Below, piece after piece: positions 1 to 4,242 of a stretch of DNA of 5,013 nucleotides; within the stretch, counting starts at the first letter, position 1; each line of letters opens with the position of its first letter. The stretch spans positions 1-5,013 of the forward strand of contig VAYL01000097.1 of NCBI GenBank assembly GCA_005884305.1, written 5' to 3'. This DNA comes from Actinomycetota bacterium (lineage in GTDB: Bacteria > Actinomycetota > Thermoleophilia > Solirubrobacterales > 70-9). Below the pieces are notes generated by a model, which did not search any database, had not been told where the DNA came from, and saw nothing but the letters and a program-made list of their open reading frames with translations. A program made the position numbers and the translations under genes.

Positions 1-645
1 TCCGCCGCAAAGCGGGAGCGGCTGGTCGCGCTCGCCGCCGAGCATGGCTTCTGGATCCTCGAGGACGATCCGTATCGCGAGCTGCCGTTCGACGCGGAGC
101 CGCCGCCGACGATGCTGAGCCCGGATGGCGGGCGGGTGATCCATGCGTCGTCGTTCTCGAAGACAGTGAGCCCCGGCGTGCGCGTGGGCTACCTTGCCGG
201 CCCCGCCGACGAGATCGCGCAGCTCGCCAAGCGCGCCAACGAGCTCTACATCTCGCCGAACATGCTCGCCGAATCGATCGTCTATGAGCTTTGCCGCTCG
301 GGCGCGCTCGACGAGAACATTGCGTTCGTGAAGGGCGCCCTGCGCGAGCGCCGTGACACCCTCGTCGAGGCCCTGCGGGAGCACATCCCGGAGGCGGAGT
401 TCGTCGTTCCCGGCGGCGGCTATTTCCTGTGGCTGACCCTGGGCGACGACGTGGACACGGTCGAGCTCCAAGCCGCTGCGCTAGAGGAGAAGGTCGCGTT
501 CATCGCCGGCCCCGACTTCATGCTCGACGGTGGCCAGTCCAGCCTGCGGCTCTCATTCGCGAGCGTCCCGCCGGACCAGATCCCGGAGGGAGTCGAGCGC
601 ATCGCCCGGGCCCTGGACCGGGTTCGCGCGGCGAGTCCCGCCTGA
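1..645 (+). CDS. PLP-dependent class I/II aminotransferase, C-terminal part (5' truncated by window)
   Basis: The reading frame is open from base 1 to the TGA at 643-645, giving 214 visible residues. Family members are usually near 390-400 residues, so roughly the first 180 are missing. Seen: an EDDPY motif (residues 21-25), where Asp22 should contact the pyridine nitrogen and Tyr25 the PLP O3'. The Schiff-base lysine is Lys54 in SSFSKTVSPGVRVGY, with the phosphate-binding Arg61. A GGGYFLW motif lies at about 138-144, and the probable substrate-carboxylate arginine is Arg183 in SSLRLSF. This pattern belongs to the fold-type I aminotransferases related to 2-aminoadipate (LysN-like) transaminase and the catalytic domain of MocR regulators. 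The reaction would be cytosolic transfer of an amino group between an amino acid and a 2-oxo acid. Substrate cannot be assigned. A GntR-type N-terminal DNA-binding domain (a MocR protein) cannot be excluded because that end is outside the window. The next gene lies 160 bp away with its own leader, so an operon link is unlikely. Confidence 0.93.
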   Translation, partial: SAAKRERLVALAAEHGFWILEDDPYRELPFDAEPPPTMLSPDGGRVIHASSFSKTVSPGVRVGYLAGPADEIAQLAKRANELYISPNMLAESIVYELCRSGALDENIAFVKGALRERRDTLVEALREHIPEAEFVVPGGGYFLWLTLGDDVDTVELQAAALEEKVAFIAGPDFMLDGGQSSLRLSFASVPPDQIPEGVERIARALDRVRAASPA

Positions 646-679
646 CATCGACCGTCGGGCCAGCCACACATCGGAAAGA

Positions 680-695
680 TTGGACCGCCGTCCAA
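680..695 (+). terminator. Possible weak terminator hairpin after the aminotransferase, or a palindromic protein site
   Basis: TTGGAC and GTCCAA form a perfect 6-bp inverted repeat around the tetranucleotide CGCC, beginning 34 bases after the aminotransferase stop codon. As RNA it would make a short hairpin. No T-run follows, so it is not a canonical intrinsic terminator. It could equally be a binding site for a dimeric regulator of the small gene downstream. Confidence 0.25.
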
Positions 696-720
696 AGAGG
701 GCGCCGGCTTTCGAAGCGAA

Positions 721-765
721 TATTTACCCGGTCGTTACAACGGGCTTAGGCCTCAGACCTAACCT
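721..765 (+). promoter_or_regulatory. Promoter-like, AT-richer leader with a TTAGG-N7-CCTAA palindrome upstream of the small gene
   Basis: This is the least GC-rich stretch of the 160-bp intergenic region. It contains TATTTA (721-726) and TAACCT (760-765), both fitting the loose actinobacterial -10 pattern TANNNT; no convincing -35 is visible for either. At 746-762 lies a 17-bp imperfect palindrome, TTAGGCCTCAGACCTAA, with seven of eight arm positions matching. Its TTAGG/CCTAA(CCT) half-sites recall DtxR/IdeR operators, but the spacing between half-sites is 7 rather than the usual 9, so the resemblance is only partial. It overlaps the second -10 candidate, as a repressor site would. Which hexamer is the promoter is undecided. 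Confidence 0.35.
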
Positions 766-789
766 GGCCGGCGTGGAGCTGACCGACCG

Positions 790-798
790 AGGAGGTGA
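790..798 (+). promoter_or_regulatory. Strong Shine-Dalgarno site for the 65-residue gene
   Basis: AGGAGGTGA is a near-complete complement of the 16S rRNA 3' end and ends 7 bases before the ATG at 806. It fixes the start of the small gene and is much stronger than the site before any other gene in the window. Confidence 0.85.
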
Positions 799-805
799 CT
801 CATCG

Positions 806-1003
806 ATGACCCCCATCACCGTCGTGGAGGGAACGCGAAAGCTGGACCCGGTAAGCGAGCGGAACATCGCCGAGCGACGGTTCTCGGCGCTCGCATCGGC
901 CGTCCGTGAGCACGAGGCATTGGTGCGTCGCCGCGAGTACGCGGTCCGGCCCCAGGACCAGGCGCTCTATCGCCGCCTGCGCCAGATCTGCGGAGACCTC
1001 TAG
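806..1003 (+). CDS. Small hypothetical protein, 65 aa
   Basis: I do not recognise this protein. It starts at ATG 806 behind an excellent Shine-Dalgarno and ends at TAG 1001-1003, giving 65 residues. The frame stays open upstream, but the ribosome-binding site decides this start. The N-terminal 15 or so residues (MTPITVVEGT...) look extended. From about residue 16 to 62 the chain is rich in Arg, Glu, Ala and Leu, with predicted helical character (runs such as SERNIAERRFSALASAV and DQALYRRLRQ), and it carries one Cys at 62. It is strongly basic, with many arginines. There is no signal peptide, transmembrane segment or known catalytic motif, so a small cytosolic, possibly nucleic-acid- or protein-binding helical protein is the most that can be said. 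It stands alone between its own leader and a convergent metalloregulator gene 50 bp away. Possible control by the palindrome at 746-762 is inference only. Confidence 0.75.
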   Translation: MTPITVVEGTRKLDPVSERNIAERRFSALASAVREHEALVRRREYAVRPQDQALYRRLRQICGDL

Positions 1004-1005
1004 GG

Positions 1006-1041
1006 AAGCCGTTGTCGGCGCAGCAGGCAACCGAGCGGCTT
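1006..1041. terminator. Candidate bidirectional terminator between convergent genes
   Basis: AAGCCG (1006-1011) and CGGCTT (1036-1041) are perfect inverted repeats. Inside them TCGG (1015-1018) can pair with CCGA (1031-1034), giving an interrupted stem of about 6 + 4 bp with a roughly 12-base loop. It lies wholly within the 50-bp gap between the small gene (ending at 1003) and the convergent regulator (ending at 1054), where a shared terminator is expected. No T-tract is present on either side, so the call rests on position and stem only. Confidence 0.4.
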
Positions 1042-1053
1042 GGGCCTCCGCGA

Positions 1054-1767
1054 CTAGCGGCCGTAGCGGTCGCTCGAGAGTTCAAGCTGCTCCGGAAGCG
1101 GCGCCCGCGGCGGCGGCGCCGGGTCGGCGCGGACCGAGACCGTCTCCGCCACGCTGCGCGAGACGACGTGGCGCCCATCCGCTGAGCCGACGACGACCTC
1201 GTCGCCGTCCGAGCTCTCGATCGTGCCGTCGAGCCCCGGCCGCAGGCCGGCCTCCTTCAGGTAGCGGAGGAGCTCCTCGGCCTCGTTTTCGAACCGAAGC
1301 ACGTGAACCTCGGCCCCGGGCTCGACGTCGGCGAGCAGTGCCCCCTGCTCCCGGATGCCCTCGACCAATGGATGGCCGTGGGGACACGTCTTCGCATCGC
1401 CGATCGCTGCCAGCATGCGCCGCTCGAGCACCGGTGACATCGCGTGCTCCAGTCGCTCCGCCTCCTCGTGGACCTCGTCCCACGGGATCCCGAGCACGTC
1501 GGTGAGGAACCGCTCGATGAGGCGGTGCCTGCGCACGATCGCCTGGGCGTGCTCGCGCCCGCTCTCGGTGAAGGCCAGCGACTTGTCGGGGCGGCGTTCG
1601 ACGTAGCCGTCGCGCTCCAGGCGGCCGATCATCTCGTGGACGGTGGGGGCCGAAAGCTGCATCGCCGTCGCGATGTTCGCGCCCGTGATCGGGAGCCCCG
1701 CCTCTTCCAGCCAGAACATGATCTGGAGGTACTCCTCCTCGGCGACGGTCGCTTGATCGGTGGTCAT
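1054..1767 (-). CDS. DtxR-family metal-dependent transcriptional regulator (MntR-like ligands, C-terminal FeoA/SH3-like domain), 237 aa
   Basis: This is a cytosolic metal-sensing repressor of the DtxR/IdeR/MntR family. Domain order: winged helix-turn-helix at about 8-70 (recognition region LSAPTVHEMIGRLERDGYV), metal-binding/dimerisation domain at about 72-140, and an SH3-like FeoA domain at about 145-213. A Pro-rich tail follows, about 214-225, then a short polar end. By alignment from memory to C. diphtheriae DtxR, the ancillary ligands are His81, Glu85 and His100, and the primary-site residues are Glu104, Glu107 and His108. Two positions that separate the subfamilies are informative. DtxR Met10 corresponds to Glu12 here, and DtxR Cys102 to Glu104; MntR has acidic residues at both (Asp8, Glu99 in B. 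subtilis). That suggests manganese rather than iron sensing, although the three-domain length is DtxR/SirR-like. CPHGHP (128-133) sits where DtxR has SPFGNP. Start ATG 1767 follows a GAGGG only 2 bases away and a TAGTAT hexamer 8 bases upstream, so the mRNA may be nearly leaderless. It is divergent from the SDR operon. No metal transporter is visible here. Confidence 0.94.
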   Translation of the reverse strand: MTTDQATVAEEEYLQIMFWLEEAGLPITGANIATAMQLSAPTVHEMIGRLERDGYVERRPDKSLAFTESGREHAQAIVRRHRLIERFLTDVLGIPWDEVHEEAERLEHAMSPVLERRMLAAIGDAKTCPHGHPLVEGIREQGALLADVEPGAEVHVLRFENEAEELLRYLKEAGLRPGLDGTIESSDGDEVVVGSADGRHVVSRSVAETVSVRADPAPPPRAPLPEQLELSSDRYGR

Positions 1768-1775
1768 CGCCCTCG

Positions 1776-1781
1776 ATACTA
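1776..1781 (-). promoter_or_regulatory. Candidate -10 element (TAGTAT) for the metalloregulator gene
   Basis: On the minus strand the sequence reads TAGTAT, 8 bases, then the ATG start. With the usual 6-8 base distance from -10 to transcription start, the mRNA would begin at or within a couple of bases of the start codon. No good -35 hexamer is seen 16-18 bases upstream. Confidence 0.45.
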
Positions 1782-1795
1782 CGCGGCCAAACAGC

Positions 1796-1812
1796 CCGTG
1801 AAAGGATCACGG
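1796..1812. promoter_or_regulatory. Perfect palindrome CCGTGA-N5-TCACGG in the divergent promoter, containing the SDR ribosome-binding site
   Basis: CCGTGA (1796-1801) and TCACGG (1807-1812) are exact reverse complements separated by AAGGA. The 17-bp element lies in the 46-bp gap between the divergent metalloregulator and SDR genes, ending one base before the SDR GTG. As DNA it is well placed to be an operator: it overlaps the expected -35 region of the regulator gene and the leader of the SDR gene. As SDR mRNA it would fold into a 6-bp hairpin displaying the Shine-Dalgarno AAGGA in its loop. Either role is inference; the symmetry itself is directly visible. Confidence 0.5.
1801..1806 (+). 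promoter_or_regulatory. Ribosome-binding site of the SDR gene
   Basis: AAAGGA lies 7 bases before the GTG at 1814 and supports that start. The NAD(P)-binding strand and Gly-rich motif then begin within the first dozen residues, as is normal for SDRs. The site sits in the loop of a perfect inverted repeat. Confidence 0.6.
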
Positions 1813-1813
1813 C

Positions 1814-2617
1814 GTGCGCATTCAGCGGGGCACCAGAGTCGTCATCACCGGCGCCTCCCGCGGCATCGGCCGGGCGCTCAGCGCCGAGCTCGCCGGCCGC
1901 GGCGCGCGGCTTGGTCTCATCGCTCGCGGCAAGGAGGGGCTGGAGGAGCTCGCCGGCGAGCTGCCGGATACTCCCGATGGGCCTCACGTCACCGCCGTCG
2001 CCGACGTCTCCAAGTGGGGGCAGACGAGCCGCGCGATCGATCGCCTTGCGAAGAACCTCGGGGGAATCGACCTGCTGGTCGCGAACGCCGGCGTGCTCGA
2101 TTACGCGCCGTTCCTCGAGCAGGAGCTCGAGGAGGCTGAGCGGATGGTCCACGTGAACGTGTTCGGGACCATGTACACGCTGCGGGCCGCGCTGCCGCAC
2201 ATGCTCCGAGGACCGGGCGGACACGTCGTGGTCATGTCCTCCGCGGCCGGCCTGCGGTCGTTTCCGTGGGGCGCGGTCTACGGCGCCACCAAGGCATTCG
2301 ACCGGGGCTTAGCCGAGGCCCTCCGCCACGAGCTGGCGGGCACCGGGATCTCGGTGACGACGGTTTACCCCGGGGAGTACGGGACGACGATCCTGCAGCA
2401 CCAGCGCGACCGGCTGCCCGCCTGGCGCTCGAACGACGAGGAGCGCCCGGTGGAGGAGCTCGTCGAGGCGATCATCGCGGGGGTCGAGGACGACGCGCGC
2501 GGCGTGTACGCCCCGCCGGCGGTGCGCGTCCTCGGTCTGAGCGGCATCGCGCCACGGCTGACCGATCAGATCCTGACCCGGGTCAGAGGCCGGTCGGCGG
2601 CACCGCGCTGCGACTGA
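1814..2617 (+). CDS. Short-chain dehydrogenase/reductase (classical SDR, probably NADP(H)-dependent), 267 aa
   Basis: This is a cytosolic NAD(P)-dependent oxidoreductase with a Rossmann fold. Seen: the cofactor motif TGASRGIG at 12-19, the NAG motif at 91-93, and the catalytic tetrad Asn115, Ser143, Tyr156 and Lys160 (YGATK, YxxxK). A PG at 186-187 follows, after the strand that closes the cofactor pocket. Arg16 in the Gly-rich loop and Arg38 after the second strand (LIARGKE) favour NADP(H) over NAD(H), which is an inference from classical SDR rules. Length is typical (about 250-270), with a short basic C-terminal extension. Start GTG 1814 follows AAAGGA by 7 bases. The decarboxylase gene begins 17 bp downstream in the same direction, so the two are probably co-transcribed. 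In context it could reduce or oxidise the aldehyde made by the decarboxylase, or a related hydroxyacid/ketoacid. Substrate cannot be read from sequence, and generic annotation is safest. Confidence 0.93.
   Translation: MRIQRGTRVVITGASRGIGRALSAELAGRGARLGLIARGKEGLEELAGELPDTPDGPHVTAVADVSKWGQTSRAIDRLAKNLGGIDLLVANAGVLDYAPFLEQELEEAERMVHVNVFGTMYTLRAALPHMLRGPGGHVVVMSSAAGLRSFPWGAVYGATKAFDRGLAEALRHELAGTGISVTTVYPGEYGTTILQHQRDRLPAWRSNDEERPVEELVEAIIAGVEDDARGVYAPPAVRVLGLSGIAPRLTDQILTRVRGRSAAPRCD
2573..2586. repeat. Perfect 14-bp palindrome inside the SDR 3' end
   Basis: CTGACCCGGGTCAG is fully self-complementary. It lies within the last codons of the SDR gene, about 50-60 bases before the decarboxylase GTG. 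That is a position where an activator or repressor of an internal promoter could bind. In a GC-rich coding sequence of this length such a palindrome can also occur by chance. Confidence 0.3.
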
Positions 2618-2619
2618 GA

Positions 2620-2625
2620 TAGGTT
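2620..2625 (+). promoter_or_regulatory. Possible -10-like hexamer (TAGGTT) just before the decarboxylase start
   Basis: TAGGTT fits TANNNT and ends 9 bases before the GTG at 2635. The 17-bp gap has no good Shine-Dalgarno sequence, only an AGG too far upstream. An internal promoter with a very short leader, or SD-independent initiation on an operon mRNA, would both fit. Confidence 0.25.
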
Positions 2626-2634
2626 GCCTGGCCC

Positions 2635-4233
2635 GTGAGCACCGTTCGCGAGGCCGCCTACGAGCTCTTCCGCGCCCGCGGGATGACGACGATGTTCGGC
2701 AACCCCGGATCGACCGAGCTGCCGATGCTCGACGATTTCCCGGAGGACTTTCGCTACGTGCTGGGCCTTCAGGAGGCGGTCGTCGTCGGTATGGCCGATG
2801 GCTACGCCCAGGCCTCCGGTAACCCGACGCTCGTCAACCTGCACACCGCGCCCGGGGTGGGCAACGCGATGGGCGCAATCTTCAACGCGCAGGCGAACAA
2901 GTCGCCCCTCGTGATCACCGCCGGCCAGCAGGTGCGGGCCATGATCACCCTTCAGGCGAACCTGACCGACCGCGATGCCGTCCGGCTCCCCCATCCGCTG
3001 GTGAAGTGGAGCTACGAGCCGCCGCGCGCCGAGGATGTTCCCCTCGCGCTCGCGAGGGCGACGCATGTCGCATCCCTACCCCCGAAGGGCCCCGCGTTCG
3101 TCTCGATCCCGATGGACGATTGGCGGGCCGAGGTTGACGACGGCGACGTCCGGCACGCGATCGCGCGCTCGGTCTCCGGGCGAAGCGTGGCGGACCCGGC
3201 GGCGGTGAGCTCGGTCGCGGACCGCCTCGCCAACGCGAAGAATCCCGCGATGGTCGCCGGCCCGGATGTCGACGCGAGCGGCGGCTGGGACGCGGCGGTG
3301 CTCCTCGCGGAGCAGCAGCGCCTGCCGGTCTGGGCGACGCCCGCGCCCGGCGGCGGGCGGATCGGATTCCCGGAGGGGCATCCGAACTTCCGCGGCACGC
3401 TGCCGCCCGCGATCGGGCCGCTCGGGCAGATGCTGGAGGGCCACGACCTCGTCCTGGCGCTTGGCACCTCGATCTTCCCGTACTACCCGTACATCGCCGG
3501 GCCGCTCCTGCCGGATGGGACCGACCTGGTCGCGGTCACGAGCGATCCAGACGAGGCGGCCCGCGCCCCCATGGGCGATGCGATCGTCGCGGACGTGAAG
3601 CTGACCGTCGAGGCGCTCACCGAGCTCCTGCCGCAGTCCGATCGCGAGCCGCCGGAGCCGCTGGGCGAGCCGCAGGCGCCCCCGGAGGAGGACCCGCTCA
3701 GCCCCTCGACCGTCCACGCGGCCCTCGGCGACGTCCTGCCCGACGACGCGATCATCGTCCTCGAGTCTCCGTCCAGCACGATGGCCCTCCGCAATCAGCT
3801 GCGGCTCTCGCGACCCGGCAGTTACTACTTCGGCGCTGGCGGTGGGCTCGGGTTCGGGCTCGCCGCGGCGGTCGGCGTGCAGCTCGCGCAGCCCGAGCGG
3901 CCTGTCGTGTGCGTGATGGGCGAGGGGTCGGTGCAATACGCGGTCACGGCGTTCTGGTCGGCGGTCGCGTACGAGGTCCCGGTGACGTTCCTCGTCCTGA
4001 GAAACGAGGAGTACTCGATCCTCAAATGGTTCGCCGACACCGAGGAGGTGACGGGCGCACCCGGGCTTCAGCTGCCGGCGCTCGACACCGCTGAGATCGC
4101 CGCCGGGTACGGGGTCAAGTCGCGCAAGGTCGGCGACATCGCCGAGCTTCGCTCGGACCTCGAATCGGCGATCCCCTCCTCCGACCCGGAGCTGATCGAG
4201 ATCGGCGTGGCGCCTGGCATGGCACTCTTCTAA
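2635..4233 (+). CDS. mdlC: Benzoylformate decarboxylase-like ThDP-dependent 2-oxoacid decarboxylase, 532 aa
   Basis: This belongs to the ThDP enzyme superfamily and matches P. putida benzoylformate decarboxylase (BFDC) from the first residues (MSTVREAAYEL), which fixes the GTG start. It would decarboxylate an aryl or other 2-oxoacid to an aldehyde and CO2. Domains: N-terminal Pyr domain about 3-165, middle domain about 190-325, a Pro/Glu-rich linker about 335-355, and C-terminal PP domain about 375-525. Conserved: Ser26 in FGNPGST, the cofactor-activating Glu47, and His70 in NLHTAPG. By remembered alignment to BFDC, several residues differ. His281 becomes Tyr284, Thr377 becomes Pro379 and Ala460 becomes Ile462. 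The ThDP/Mg motif GDG...NN becomes GEG (429-431)...RN (456-457), with Glu430 replacing metal ligand Asp428. Full length and an intact fold argue against a pseudogene. It lies 17 bp after the SDR and 9 bp before an FAD oxidase. Membership in the BFDC-like group is firm; benzoylformate as physiological substrate is uncertain. Confidence 0.93.
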   Translation: MSTVREAAYELFRARGMTTMFGNPGSTELPMLDDFPEDFRYVLGLQEAVVVGMADGYAQASGNPTLVNLHTAPGVGNAMGAIFNAQANKSPLVITAGQQVRAMITLQANLTDRDAVRLPHPLVKWSYEPPRAEDVPLALARATHVASLPPKGPAFVSIPMDDWRAEVDDGDVRHAIARSVSGRSVADPAAVSSVADRLANAKNPAMVAGPDVDASGGWDAAVLLAEQQRLPVWATPAPGGGRIGFPEGHPNFRGTLPPAIGPLGQMLEGHDLVLALGTSIFPYYPYIAGPLLPDGTDLVAVTSDPDEAARAPMGDAIVADVKLTVEALTELLPQSDREPPEPLGEPQAPPEEDPLSPSTVHAALGDVLPDDAIIVLESPSSTMALRNQLRLSRPGSYYFGAGGGLGFGLAAAVGVQLAQPERPVVCVMGEGSVQYAVTAFWSAVAYEVPVTFLVLRNEEYSILKWFADTEEVTGAPGLQLPALDTAEIAAGYGVKSRKVGDIAELRSDLESAIPSSDPELIEIGVAPGMALF

Positions 4234-4242
4234 CTTCCGCCC

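Noticed and set aside
1..645. Operon link between the aminotransferase and the hydroxyacid/decarboxylase genes
   Set aside because: A 160-bp leader, a separate small gene and an oppositely oriented regulator gene intervene, so co-transcription is not supported. A shared pathway through 2-oxoacids would be speculation.
727..744. CCCG...CGGG inverted repeat around GTCGTTACAA
   Set aside because: The arms are only four bases long and the inner sequence is not symmetric, so it is within chance expectation for GC-rich DNA.
530..805. Upstream in-frame extension of the small gene into the aminotransferase
   Set aside because: The extension would overlap the end of the aminotransferase and cross the promoter-like leader. 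The strong Shine-Dalgarno at 790-798 marks ATG 806 as the start.
1801..1806. Reading the minus-strand CTTTCA around this site as the -35 box of the regulator gene
   Set aside because: It matches TTGACA poorly, and its spacing to TAGTAT was the only support.
1444..2139. A 231-codon plus-strand frame across the regulator gene and its promoter
   Set aside because: It is antisense to a well-supported DtxR-family gene and crosses the divergent promoter region. The translation lacks any motif.
1082..2224. A 380-codon minus-strand open frame overlapping the regulator and SDR genes
   Set aside because: It overlaps the regulator in a different frame and runs antisense to the SDR. Its composition is low-complexity (Arg, Gly, Ala, Pro) and no domain is visible.
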